From Motacilla alba alba (Eukaryota > Chordata > Aves > Passeriformes > Motacillidae): 64,000 nt of DNA. The position numbers and the translations under genes are program-made. The DNA lies in NCBI RefSeq assembly GCF_015832195.1, contig NC_052018.1, forward strand, positions 38,321,052-38,385,051, given 5' to 3'. Within the stretch, counting starts at the first letter, position 1. Each line of letters begins with the position of its first letter. The notes beneath the pieces are model-generated. The model searched no databases and was not told the DNA's origin. It saw only the letters and a list, made by a program, of their open reading frames with translations. This document shows positions 1 to 12,720 of the stretch, in pieces.

Positions 1-2639
1 ACGCTCAGGCACTGTCTGATGATAAATCACAGCTAAAAACAGCAAGGAAATCAGAGCTTGAACTGCTAATCCGTCTGAGGTTTGTGATGAGCACCAGTTC
101 CCCTACTGTTTTGCATCTATTTATATTGCACTTCGAACCCCCAAATGGCCTCTGCTTATCTGCAGCTCTAGATAATTTATGTCTATTGGTGTGTCACCTC
201 ACAGCAGAGGCTGTTATCAGAAAAGAGGAGTTTAGGAAATCTGATCCCTTGAAATGCTAATCCTCTGGAGATTACTGAACATAAACGAGGTTTCTGCCAT
301 GATTTACTTTTGTTTATTAGTAGCAGAGATTAGCACTTGTGGCTTGCCATTTCAGACAACTGCTTAGTTTGGGAATAAAGTGATCACTTAATGTGCAGGA
401 TTTTCACATATGAAGTTGTCCTGAGTATAGCAGTCAAAGGCGAGATAGTAATTTTTCTTTATATGTCATCTCTTAAAAAGATTTGTAAATGTTTTTTAGC
501 ACATGAAAGGCTGAACTTAAATGCCTCATTCCTTAGACCCTAATCCAGAAAAACACCCACCTAAAATTCTGTGCAATTTTAATCATGTGGGTCATCATAT
601 AGTAACTTTGACGGGATATTCTTGCCCTTATATTCTAGGTGTACTTAAGCACTTTGCTGGATCACATCCCATTCAGCTACGTTGGCTACACTCCACGCTG
701 AAATGGTTAATGATGAGAAAGAATATGCGAGTAGGAATTTTTTAAAAATTTTTTTCCCTGTCTTAATGCTGTTGAGCTGCTACGAAATCTTATCTTTCAG
801 CATTTGATGGGGTTATTTGGTTGGTAGTTAAATGCCATGGGTTTTAGTCCTACAGACTATTCCTATATGAATTCCTCCCAAAACCATCAAATCCAAACAT
901 GCCTATTAACATAGTATAATGAAAGCTTGAACTGCAGGCGTATAGTGCTGCTGAAAATACGTGGGCTAAACACATAGCTGCGAAGAGTTTTCCATTTCCT
1001 TTTTTGTTGTTGCACTCAGGTTCAATAGTCAGACTGGATGAGATCACACCAAGTGACATGACTGATTACCAATTAGTCAAGCACACTGATGGTAGCTGTT
1101 GGTGGCAGCTACTGAGATACAGTACTATGTGTCAAAGAGATAAGGAGATGCAGGAAATTAAGTTGACCTTGAGATTTCATTACATTTAACGTCACCTAAT
1201 GGCACTTGATATTTTTAAATCCCGGTTACATTCACCTCACCAACTCCATTCCATCTGGTAATTATAAAAAAAAAAGTTTCAGAACTTGTGCATTGTTGTT
1301 TTTTTTTTTTTCCAAGGAAATACTTCACTATAAAATGCATATGAGAGAAGTCTGGAGGGAAGGAAGTGGTAAAACTAGTCCCTGCTATTTTTGAGGGTGA
1401 CAGTGGGACTATTTAATTACTTTAATGCCCACATTGTATAATTTTGAGGTTATTTCTTAGGTCCCTTGTGGGAATGCTGTTAATCATTAGTTCTGTTAAC
1501 CTTCTCCAGAAGCATGGAAGTGAAGAGGTGGAAAATAGCACCATCACCAAAAATAAAAGCAAGAAATGGACACAAAAAGGGCAAGTAAGAATGCAGATTA
1601 CATCTCTCAGTGTTTGTTTTTGTTGGATTTCATAAAATTACATCTTTATACACAGGAAGGTTTCTGTGAAATTTTGATTCAGATATTGCACAAAGGCAAA
1701 GCTTTGCTTAAATTATTTTATTCTTAACATATCTCTAGTTTCTGAGAAAAGAAACAAAGACAAGTCCTTTTGATAGGCTTCTCTACATCTGTTTGTGAAT
1801 GTGTACTTGAATACTGTGTGCACCTATGGGTAGATAGATAATATTTCAAGTAAACTTAGGCTTTTAAGCTTTCACCCAAGAATTTTGCCTAGTTGTACAT
1901 AAGAAATTATGGACAGCTCTGGTGATAATTAAATTGTGACTACACAAATACCCAAATATTTCATTTTTTTTATTCACCATCAAAATGAATGTACAGTTTT
2001 CATACCTGTACAGATAAAATATAATTCTGAATAGACTAATGTGACAATTTCTACATTTTTATTTGGCTGAGATGAATAATATTACTATGTTCAACTAACT
2101 TTGAACTTAATTTGAATCATCTACAAAAGCCTGCACTTATCTTATTGAGTGAGCCTTGCCTACTTTTTCTATAAGTTAGAAGCCAAACCTATAAGTTGTG
2201 TTTTAGACATACATTAGAAAACATTAAAATATGAAGTTTTCAGAAAGAATGTGCTCCATATATTTTTTACTAAGTAATTGGCAAAGTCTTGACAATACAA
2301 ATAATAAGAAATTTATAGTAAGAAAACTATATATCTTGAACTGCCCAAAGAAATTTCTCCTGGTTCTAGCAACCAAGACCTACTACAGTAGTGTTTGAAA
2401 TATTCCTGTCCAAATTGGTATTAATTATGGTTGACAACAATGCATTTTCTAAGTTTCATTTAGCTGAAATATTTAATCATGCATATAACAAACTCCTTGT
2501 ATTTATTAGAAAAACCTGCCTCCAAACTGACCATCTCAATTTGTTTTCCTTGATACTTCAGCTTTGATTAGAATGGCTGTCCACTGGTTTAAAGTTCATT
2601 TGTAATATTAACATTGAGAGACTTCCCTGGCTATTCATC
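1..2639. other. Intergenic, no gene seen
   Basis: AT-rich DNA downstream of EPHA7. Open frames are at most 74 codons and lack recognisable protein features. No repeat family was recognised before the CR1 at 2640. Confidence 0.6.
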
Positions 2640-5212
2640 TACACCAATGCATGCAGCATGAGCAACAAACAGGACCTGGAAGCCATGGTTCAGCAGGAAA
2701 ACTATGACATAATTGCCATCACAGAAATATGGTGGGAAGACCCACACAGCTAGAGTGCTGCAATGGATGGCAAAAAACCCTTCAGAAGGGGTAGACAAGG
2801 ATGGGAATGTTTTGATTGCCTAGAATTAAATGATGGTGATGTTAGGGTTGACTTTTTACAAGTGAGGATTGGAAGAAAGACCAGCAAGGAATATGTCATG
2901 AGAATCTCTTAGAAACCATCCGGCTAGGATGAAGAGGTGGATGAAATAATCTACCAGCAGCTAAGAGAAGTCTCACATGGCTTTTGTTCTCATGAGGAAC
3001 ATAAATTTACCAGATCTCTGCTGGAAATACAAAACAAAAGAGAAGATGGTCTAGGAGTTTACTGGAGCGTGTGGAAGATATTTTCCTGGCACAATATCTG
3101 CGGGAGCCAAAAAGGGCTCTGTTGGACCTGTTTTTTGTGAACAGAGAAGGACTTTAGGGTGATGTGATGGTCAGAAGGCTTCTTGGGCACAGCCATCATG
3201 AAATAATTAAGTTTGCAATTCTTGGAGAAGTAAGGGGTGGCATCAGCAGAGCTTGGCCTTCTGGAGGGCAGACTTTGGCCTTCTTAGGAGCCTGGCTGAC
3301 AAAGTCCCTTGGGAGGCAGTCCTGAAGGAGAAAGAAATCCAGAAAGGCTGGATGTGCTTTAAGAAGGAAATCTTAAAAGTACAGGAGCAGGCTTCTGCCA
3401 CCTGCCATAAGTTTTGGAGGTGACGAAGAAGACCATCCTGGCTTAACAGAGAGCTTTGAGTGGAAGTCAGGGAAGAAAGAGAGTTTATGTCCTTTAGAAG
3501 AAGGTGCAGGCCATTCAGGAAGACTACAAGGATGTCATGAGGTTCTGCAGGAGGAAAACTTGAAGGGCTGAAGCCCAACTAGAACTTAATCTAGCTACTG
3601 CCATAAAAGATAATATAAAACGTTTCTATAAACACAACAGCAACAAAAAGGAGGCTGTAGAGAATTTCCATCCTTTAATGGATGCAAGGAGCAATATAGT
3701 AAAAAATGAGGAAAAGTCAGAGGTAGCGCCTCAGTCTTTAATAATAACATGAGTAATTTTTAAGACACTGGGGGGTAACTAGACCTCTGAGAAAGGGATG
3801 GGGAACAGAATGCATCCCCTATAATACATGGGGAAATTTTCAGTGTCCTGCTACACCACTTGGTGAACACAAGGGTTACAGGGCCTGCATGGGATTCACC
3901 TGAGGGTACAGGGGAGATACTAGAAGAGTTCACTAAGACATTTTCTATCAGTTTTCAACACTCCTGGCTCGGCATGTGAGTCTGACTGCAGATTAACAAA
4001 TTCTGGATCAGGCCCAGCCAGCAGGGGTTTAGGAAAGGCAGGTCTACCTTGACCAAGCTGATTTCTATGACAGGGTGATCAGTGTAGTGGGTGAGGAAAA
4101 GTCTGCAGATGGTATCTACTGGGACTTTAGCAAGGCCTCTGACACAATTTCCCACAGGATTCTCTTGGGGCAACTGGCCGCTCATGGTATGGAAGGTGTT
4201 TACAGTGTAAAACTTGCCTGGATGGCTGGCCCAGAAAGTGGTGGTGAATGGAGTTAAATTCCATTGGTGGACAGTTACTAGTGACATTCCCTGGGGCTCC
4301 GTGTTTGGGTCAGTTCTGTTTAATCTTTATCAATGATCTCAATGAGGAAATTGAGTGCACCATCAGTCACTTTGAAAATCACACAAAGTTGGGCAGGAAG
4401 AGTCTACAGAGGGATCTGGGCAGAGTGGATCAGTTGGGCAAGGCCAGCTGTATGAGGTTCAACAAGGCAAAGTTCTGAGTCCTGCATTTCAGTCACAACA
4501 AACCCATGCAGCACTACAGGCTGGGCAGAGTGTCAGGCAAAGCGCCCAGCGGAAAAGGACAGAAGGGAGTTGGTCACCAGCCAGCTGATCATGAGCCAGA
4601 TGTGTGCCCAGGTGACCAAGAAGGCCAATGGCATCCTGGCTTTTATCAAAAGTCATGTGGCCAGCAGTGATTGTCCCCCTGCCCCTGTCACTTGTGTGGT
4701 GACACATTGAGTACTGTGTCCAGTTCTGGGTGCCTGACCACAAGTACACTGAGGAGCTGAAGTGCATCCAGAATAAGGCAACAAAGCTGATCAAGTTGAG
4801 AGAACAATTCTAATGAGGAGCAGCTGAGGGAGCTGCTGTTTAGCCTGGGGAAAAGGAGGCTCATGGGGACCTTATTGTTCTCTACAACTACCTGAAAAAA
4901 GGTTGTAGTGACAGGAGGCTGATCTCTTCTCCTGGGTAACTCCTGGTAGGACAAGATGAAATGGCTTCTAGTTGTGCCAGAGAAGGTTTAGTTTGGGTAC
5001 TGGGAAAAATTTCTTCATGGAAAAGGTTCTCAAGCATTTGAAAAGGGAAATGGTGGAGTCGTTGTCCCTGGAGGTATTAAAAGTTGTGTTGATGTGGTGC
5101 TTAAGGATATAATCTAGTGGTGACTTGGCAGTACTAGGTTAAGGGTTAGACTCAATCTAACCCTTTTCCAAACTAAATGGCTCTCATTCTATGATTCTTT
5201 TCTATGAAAGTG
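2640..5212 (+). mobile_element. CR1 LINE, decayed long copy
   Basis: Avian CR1 non-LTR retrotransposon in plus orientation. It starts inside the ORF2 endonuclease region (translated words around 2650-2760 match the ..NKQ.LEA..QYD..AITE.WW pattern). It continues through the reverse transcriptase (4010-4360: HGFRKGRSTLTKLISFYDR, DFSKA.DT.SH, FINDLNEEIECT) and the C-terminal RT region (4400-5060: MRFNKAK, AQVTKKANGILA). It ends in the 3' UTR with the diagnostic tail ATTCTATGATTCT near 5190-5203. Numerous stops, frameshifts and a contraction around 3760-3990 show that it is dead. It lies downstream of EPHA7 on the opposite strand. Confidence 0.93.
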
Positions 5213-6190
5213 CAAACATATGTGTATACATTTATAAGAAAGAGAGAACTCGAGCATTATATAAATCAATGTCCTAAAATGTCAAAGAAAATTCACTAAC
5301 TAAGGCTTTTCCTTTTACTTTAAAGATGCTTTTTTATGCTTCTTTAGCTTATAATAAATTGAGAATTATGGTATTTCAGAGGTTTGGAAATCAGTACTTT
5401 CAAAAAAGTTAGAGTCTCATAAATGGCTTCAAATTGAGATCCCAAATGTTTGGAAATCTTAGAGCAAAGGTATGTTAGAGGAAATGTTTTTTCTTTAAGA
5501 GAAGTAGATGATTTTTTTTTTTCTGAAGAATCAATCAATCATTTATCACTTCCTAAATCTGGGTTTTGGAGTAGAAAAAAGATTGAAACAGGTCTTTCAA
5601 TAATGTAAGTGTAGTTTACAGTCAAAACAAAACTAAAAAGACATTTTTCATGAGTAAGCCTGCAACCAGCAACCAATGAAGTCTTCAGTCGTGTAAGAAA
5701 AGAGCTAGAAAGTGCTGGTGACATGGGCTGCGAACAAGGAAGGGGAATTTTTCTAGGATCTGGTGTGAATGCAAATTTGTCATTTAGATGTTTTTGGACA
5801 AATTTAAAAACAGAGCCTTCTAGGAGTTCCTTCATGTCTCTAAGTATATGAAGCCTAGAAAGAGCTTTACTGTTATTTGGTGTCAGTGCATAAAAATCTA
5901 CTTCCTGTGCCATTTTGGCATTACATACAAAAAGTGTTGAGCCTGCCCAGTACACACCAGGAAGGACAGGTTGAGCTGGGATGTGTTATGAATTTTACCC
6001 TAATCCCAAATTTCTGTTCATTGTCTTTTATTTTATTGACATCATTACTCAATTAATAACTATCAATTAAAAAGTCAAAGCCATTCATGTTAATATCAGC
6101 AAAACAAAAAATGCTGAAGCACTGGAGAGACTGTGCCAACATATAAATCTAACAAACTGAGAAAGAAAATAATTTCAAATGTGTGAACTA

Positions 6191-6268
6191 GCCTGTATTA
6201 ATATTGATACATAGATATAGATGACAGAAGCTTGTATTAATATAGATGCATAGATATAGATTACAGAA
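6191..6268. repeat. Tandem duplication, two 39-bp units
   Basis: Units at 6191-6229 and 6230-6268 differ at about 4 of 39 positions; both contain GTATTAATAT and ATAGATATAGAT. It is a local duplication in intergenic AT-rich DNA. Confidence 0.85.
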
Positions 6269-6612
6269 ATAAAGATAGCAGTCATTTAGAGCAAGTTCTT
6301 TTTTAAAAAATCACAAGGCAGATTGATTTTATAGTTTGCAGTATCTTAATTTTTGTCTTATTAGTTCTCAAAGTTCTACTGGTTCAGACAAGTATTTACA
6401 GACATCTAAGATGTAATGGAACAGATGGAAATTCGTCATCCCAAACATCCTATGGCAGCTGGTTCACTTTTGTCACTGACCAGATTAGTGTAGCTATATG
6501 TTTTGATAGAATTATTTTTATAACTACAGAAAAATAAGCACAGTACGTAACTGTGGTGTGGGGGTTTTCTGTTTGATTTTTTTTTGGTTGTTTGGTTTGG
6601 GTTTTTTGTAGG

Positions 6613-6634
6613 TTTTTTTTTTTTTTTTTTTTTT
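6613..6634 (+). repeat. Poly(T) tract
   Basis: 22 T residues preceded by a GT/T-rich run from 6560. On the minus strand it is poly(A) and could be the tail of an old retroposed copy, but nothing recognisable precedes it. Confidence 0.85.
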
Positions 6635-8204
6635 AATACTGGCAAGTGCAGATGTTTCTAAAACATTAAATAAACAAATAAATATGCTCCCAGTTCTTTC
6701 TCTCCAATATTCAGCATACAATTCAGCTTGAGAAACACTAAATGTCAGTCATGGTTCACTTATGTTGCTCACTCCTTTTCCCCACTATCTAAGATTTTTG
6801 GTATGTTATGAATACTTATAACTCATAGGGTCTACTCACCTGTCTACATTTACATACTGTCAGTATTCACATGGTAACATGGGTCACAGCTCAACACTTG
6901 TGTAGACCAAGCACAGGTTTTGGAGGATTGCAAGAATGCCATTTGAGTGAAGGTTGTATATGGATTTTATAAAGTGAGTCCTTTCTGACAAGCATGTTTA
7001 ACAAGTATGCAAAGCTGGGATTCAAATTCTTGTCACTGCTTTCACTGGTGCTGTAACTTAGACCCCATCTTACACTTGCACTTAAACAGAAGTGGCTAAA
7101 TACAGCTTTGAGTGCTCATGCTGACAGGGCAGTTCCCCAAAGTCTACTCAGTTGTTGCCTAACCCTGAAAGTTCAACATTTACTGTGCAAGAGAGAAACA
7201 AGGATTGTGACCTCAGCATTGCAGTTTGGTTCTAGAGCTCACTGCAAGAAATAGTGGGATCAACAAGAGAAACAGCTGTTGTGGGAGAGATGCTGAAAGT
7301 CTTACCTCACAGCACCTTACAGTCCCACGAGTAGGGCAGTGTTGAAAAATATACCAATGTCAGTATGCCATTCCCTGGTTTAATTTAACCCATCTGGGTA
7401 TTTCTTCTGTTCACTCAGACTGTTCCCTGCTCAGTATGAAAGAGTTGGTGGAGGTTATTGCTTAACACCCAGGTCTTCTCTTCTAGTGTAGAGGGATGTA
7501 ACTAATCTGGGTTACAGCTTTTGCAAGGAGACAGGAGATCTAAGAGGCTAAAGGCATTCCTAGATGCAGTTTATGGATCTAGCCCTTAGCAATTTTTCAC
7601 TCTGAAGGTTGTATAACCACTCTGTCAGAACCAGGAGGCAATAAGAAGGTCTAAAATCTATTTTTAATCTTTCCAGTTAATAAAACACAAATGACAATAG
7701 TTTGAAGTCCTCCCTCCCCCAACCTTAAAAACATATAAGTGAATTACAGAAATTGGGCACTTAAATGTTTGCAAAGATTCCTGGACTGAAGCATGAAATA
7801 AAACAAAGGATTTAAGCAAAAGTACTTTTATTAGTAGTAAAGGGAAATGTGATATCTAAGAACTGTCAGATGAGAAAGTTTGATACAAAATGTTTTTTGT
7901 ACGTTAAATCAGTAAGGAACTGCTTGGAAAGAACTGTAAAATGATTTCACAATTTTCAATGCCCTTGGCCATGAAGGAGTGATGAAATCTGATAAAACAG
8001 AAAGAACTGAACAAGGGGTAAATAAGTCTAACTGTTTACACACAGGCAGGGACTACAAATTAACTATTGCTTGAGAAGAAAAAAATAAGGAATTAACATC
8101 AGACATCTCTCTGAAAACATCAAGTCAAGCACTCAGTATCAAGTAAAAATATGAAACAGGATATTTGGATGATTAAGAAAGAAACTGTAAACAAAATAGA
8201 AAAC

Positions 8205-8220
8205 ATATATATATATATAT
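8205..8220. repeat. (AT)8 microsatellite
   Basis: Sixteen bases of pure AT repeat in intergenic DNA. It is followed by an imperfect repeated phrase CAGTATAAATACACTGTAT / CACTGTATAAATACA. Confidence 0.9.
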
Positions 8221-10529
8221 CACAGTATAAATACACTGTATCGCTATATCACTGTATAAATACATCATACACTCTTATTTTGAATAATTCATGCAGCCCT
8301 GGTCATTCTACTTCAGGAGAAAGAAGGGCAAGACAGAGAGAGAAGATTGACAGAAGAAAGAAGTAAATTCACAGAATATAGGACAAATTCAGACTACTCA
8401 TCATAGTGCACTGCCCTGATTTGGGAAGTATTTGAACTGTACATATTGGACATAGAGCCCTGAAGATGTCTGGAAGTGAACAGCTGAAGGTTTCCCTGAT
8501 CTGCAGGGATCAGTGGAGGCCTTATAACAAGACTGTAATCCCACCAAGGCACACAGCCAGGTACACACGGCTGTGTGGGCTCGTGGCTTGAGTCAGTGCA
8601 GCTATTCCTACTTTATGCACAACCAAGTGTCTTCTTGAAAGAGCTGACACACAATATCAGGGAAGGATTGTGAGGAGAAATATAGGCAAGGCTAGAAATT
8701 AATATATAGGCTAAATAACCATGCTGTCCTTCAGTCTCAGGATACATTACAGTAGTTTGGTTTTTTTTCAATCTTTTTCCTGTACCACCTTGTGGCTACT
8801 GAGGTAGCTGGTACTAAATCCCTTCCCAAATCATGCATCCAGTTCAGTGTCTGAACCCAGAAGGTAGGTCAAAACTGCATTTCCCAGAGGTTATGCCACA
8901 TTTCCCACTGGAATTTTTGTTTTATTATTTTTTTTTTGGTATCAGAGGGTTGTAAGGTGCCACACAGCTGAATCCTCTCTCAGCACCAAAAGTTAGGCAG
9001 GTATGGATAACCTCCATATCTACTATCATGCCAGAAGCAGTGGCAAAATTATGCAAAATCTGGAGCTTGGCTAAATAAAATTAGTAGAAATATTACCTGT
9101 GTTTTGATATTGCTTTTTGTTGTGCCTCTTATTGCAAAAAAGTTGTATGCAACTGAGTTAATGGAGTTCTTTCAAATATGTAAAAGTTATATGCAAAAAA
9201 TCTATATTATGGGGTGATATTATGACACTACTTTGCAATCCCATGTTTTTAATGATAGGTGGATTGTTATAAAACTTTGAGCTACATTTAATTGAAGAAT
9301 AATTTAAGCAGAGAAGATTTTGGTAAATTGACACCATGACTATAGGATTTTAATCCAGTATTATTCCAAAAACAGTGGAGAGAAATTACTGAGGTGGGAA
9401 TCACTCTTCAAGCACTGCTGAGCATTGAGTTTACTCTCTATACCTCATATGTTCTTAAGTAGCCAAATTTTTTACATTGACAGAGAAGGTCTTGTAACCT
9501 CATTGCTAAAATGGTACCCTGAGATGACAAAAGCTTAATTAACTTAAGCAAAATCCAAATTGAAGAAAATTAAAAGAAAATGCTTGGCCATTGCTGGCAT
9601 TTGGGAACCCAATAAAGCACCATTTACCAAAATCTTCAAGCAAATGATGGACAAATCCAACCAGTTAAGGATTTTTGGTAATATTTCAGCTATGACTTTC
9701 AGTTGCCTCCTCCTCACTCAAACAAATTATTTTAATTTTATCCAGAGTCATCATTTTTAAACAAGGCCATTGTCTCCACGAGACAAATCATTCCACTGCC
9801 AGAAGAAACTAAAAATGGGCATAACATTGATAAGGTGTCACAACAACCAACTTGATATCACTCTAGTATACATTCAAGATGAAAGACTCATGAAAAGCTG
9901 TGTTACCCTGAAGGAGATGAAAAATTTACCCAGTTCTGTCCTCTAAAACTTACCAAAAAATATAATGCGCAAGTACTTACAATAGCCTAAACAGCAATAC
10001 TTTGCAGTCAGAAGTACCAAGTGAAAAGTGTCTATATATGCCAAGGTAATAGACTACTTCATTAACAGCAGTAGTCTCTCAACTGTCATACCAGTTCATC
10101 CGCTAAGCTATAACTATGTTCAGAAACAGTTTCACTGGAGACAGAAAGGTCTGAGCCTTTCCAGCATGCTTTCTGATAAACCTTTCCAGACAAAATGGAA
10201 GAGCTTTGAGAAGGATTTAAGTGGACACATAGTCTGCAGCAAAAAAAGCGACTTCCTGTAAGTAGATCCATTTAAAAATTCTTAAAGTAGTTGGCAAAAT
10301 GCCTTTTCTCAGGGAGGCATAGAAACTGGCTTTGCTTTTTGCAGACTAATCATTAGACATGTCTGATCACAGAAGCAGAGGAGAAGGAAGTGAGGAAGAG
10401 ATTAGACTGGCCACTTTTCAGCTTTCTTACTCCTGAAGAATTCTTACCTTGGAAAACAGGGTATTTTAAAATGTCTGACAGACCGAACATGGCAATTTTC
10501 CTGTTTTCTTCTAAAAATACCAATTCTCC

Positions 10530-10548
10530 AAAAAAAAAAAAAAAAAAA
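10530..10548 (+). repeat. Poly(A) tract
   Basis: 19 A residues followed by CAAAAAACCCC. No recognisable retroposed gene lies immediately upstream. Confidence 0.85.
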
Positions 10549-11125
10549 CAAAAAAACCCCACAACAGAAAAACCAGTCCTGCATAATTAAAATAATTCCC
10601 AATTTTATCAGAAATTTCATGAAAAGTTATAATATGTTTTATTTTTCCACAACAAGCAAAATCCCCTTTATATTTTTCTGTAATACTGAAATGATTATTT
10701 TCAGCATTAAAAAAAAAAAGCAACTGTTAAAATATTTTTCTTTCCTGTTCCCATTTTAGTGTGAGTAGTATAATTTCTTTCTGTTCTAGAATGAAAGGAC
10801 ATTTTAAAATGTCCCAGATTGGCTGGAGTGTTGTAATTTTGCTGAATATTTCTCAACAAGGCCTATTTGTAAGCAGAGGCAAAGACTCACATAGATTCAT
10901 CTGAAGGAGTACGACTAACAGAATGCTCTCTGCCTTTTGCTACCACGAGCAGTATCAGTAGGAGTAAATCTGTATCATCGCAGCTTAAATTTCTTCCCCA
11001 GCAGGATCTTTGGAAAAGTTTATTTAGCTGCTTCTCCTTCTCCTTTGCTCTTCTATATACATATTTTATGTATAAGAGGGGAGCTAGAAAGAAGATGGGG
11101 AAGCAGGGTTATGTTAGCGTGAGGA

Positions 11126-11150
11126 GCTTCCAGGGCAGGCTTCCAGGGCA
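11126..11150. repeat. Tandem 13-bp direct repeat
   Basis: GCTTCCAGGGCA occurs at 11126-11137 and again at 11139-11150, one base apart. Confidence 0.8.
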
Positions 11151-11469
11151 TCTTTGCTGGCTCTTCTCTCCCTAGCAGCATCGACATGTCCTGCTTCGCC
11201 ATCCTCCTGAAATCATCATGCTCTTCAGATGTGGTCTTTCATCCTTGTCATTAGTCATAATCCTCAGTTTGTCAGATGTGTGTTCTGGCCTCTCCCATAC
11301 ACCTCTGTTTACTCTTCCTCCTGTTGCCAGTCTGTTCCTCCCTTCTTCTCCATTCCTTTCCATGCTGCTTTTCTACATTTCCATTCTCTAATCCCAACTA
11401 CAGTCCTTTAAAAAAATGCCTCATAGCGTTCACTGTGCCTCCAAACCAATCTCATGATTTTATGGTTAT

Positions 11470-11640
11470 AACTCTTGTTTTGCTTCCCCTTTCTGCTTCC
11501 TTTGTCTCCTGCCATTATGCCATTTCTATTCAGGCTGTCATCTCTTCTGGAAAGGGATTTTTCTTGTTCTCTGTTTTGCAAAGCACCTGGCATGTTTTTG
11601 ATTCTGTCAAACAAATAATAACAACAGATATGAAATTTGC
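11470..11640 (+). mobile_element. Ancient L2-like LINE 3' end
   Basis: The segment reads GGCTGTCATCTCTTCTGGAA, AGGGATTTTTCTTGTTCTCT, GTTTTGCAAAGCACCTGGCA, then CAAATAATAACAAC. This matches the amniote L2-type 3' end pattern (..CTGTAAGCTCCTTGGGGCAGGGA..TGT.TTGT.CAGCGCCTGGCAC....AATAAATAATAA). The CT-rich stretch from 11160 to 11470 is probably the upstream part of the same relic. The 131-codon open frame over it is a by-product of low complexity. Confidence 0.5.
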
Positions 11641-12389
11641 AGTGCAGCAGAATCCTGATATCAGGAAGTAATAGAGGCAAATTACACTATCATTTTATTG
11701 CCATGTATACACCACTATTTGACAAAAAATTCTCATTGACTGAGTAGGTAAACATCAATAAACTCAAAAATTCTCAAGCAAACGCCTCTAACATGAAGGA
11801 AATGTAGTTGTGTTTCAGATTGGATCCCAATGAACCACAGGGTTATACTTGACAATTTCAGTACTGGAAACAAAGGAAATAAATGAATGAGGTGCAGTTT
11901 TTCAGGTGGGGGTAGGGAATAAAATCAAGTACTGGGAGAAGATGTAAATAACTGTTTGAAACAGAGAAGCAGGACAAGGGTGGAATGGGTATGTTCAATT
12001 TAACTTTGCCTAATTAAAAAGAGCATACACAAGGTAGATAGACTCTAGCATGTAAGCTAATATAAGCAGACTGTCCCTTAGCCCAGTATTATCAGAAGCT
12101 CTTAGTATGGCTGAAGAATCTTATAAAACATTTCACCTGACTCATCTCAGTCATTATATGATATTAGGCAACTGAAGACAATGTTTATGTTACTTGTGCT
12201 GCTTAAAAAGCCCAAACAAAACAAACCCAGATCTGGAAAAAGAAAAGGAAAGAATAAGTTGTGGATATTTCTGTACATTTAGTGACAGACTAGTCATATG
12301 AAATCTCTAAACAATATAGCTCTAGCACTAATGGATGTAGGCCAAGACTGAATGGAAATTATTTTACATATGGCTAGTAATCTCTTAAC

Positions 12390-12720
12390 TAAATTATTTG
12401 AAAATTCCTGGGAGAAAAGAAATTTGTTATAGACATTGAGACAAGCCAATGTAACACTAGTATTAAAGAAAAATAAACTAGCAGAGGAATGTCCCCCTAC
12501 TATACCAACCAATATACTTATAGCTGCTTCCAAAGTAGTATCTGTAATTCTAGCACATGGATTATATTATTTAACAGTGTGAATCAAAGGGAAGAGACTC
12601 ATTCAAGAGAAGAGTGATATTAACACATCATTGCATGCCATACATCTCTGTCACCAAAGTGGAAATAATGGGAACATGATGTTTTATGATAAACTGAGAA
12701 GAGGATCTGGTATTATTAAT
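12390..12720 (+). mobile_element. Possible non-LTR retrotransposon RT relic (L1-like pattern)
   Basis: A 39-codon plus-frame stretch reads RQANVTLVLKKNKLAEECPP, TIPTNILIAASKVVSVILAH, GL. It follows the spacing of the L1-type RT motif (.ITLIPK.GKD......YRPISLLN.D.KI..KILANRL). About 100 bp later another frame gives NTSLHAIHLCHQSGNNGN, comparable to the next RT block (DN..LL.VIH...). No intact motif remains, and chance similarity is possible. Other clades such as L2 are alternatives. Confidence 0.3.

Larger units (their letters stand above)
5213..11469. other. Intergenic, no gene seen
   Basis: AT-rich DNA with a 39-bp tandem duplication, homopolymer tracts and an AT microsatellite. The longest frame, 138 codons on the minus strand at 5539-5955, shows no recognisable domain. 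Nothing else can be supported. Confidence 0.55.

Noticed and set aside
4075..4478. Reverse-transcriptase-like frames, considered as an active element or retroviral gene
   Set aside because: They belong to a CR1 LINE with many stops and frameshifts; no LTRs, no retroviral genes.
5539..5955. 138-codon open frame on the minus strand
   Set aside because: No recognisable domain, no clear splice sites or retroposition marks. A frame of this length is expected a few times by chance in 64 kb of six-frame sequence.
6613..6634. Poly(T) tract as the tail of a processed pseudogene on the minus strand
   Set aside because: No gene-like sequence was recognised upstream of the tail on that strand.
11276..11671. 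131-codon plus-strand frame, Ser/Leu/Pro-rich with hydrophobic runs
   Set aside because: It is a by-product of the CT-rich low-complexity part of an L2-like LINE 3' end, not a membrane protein.
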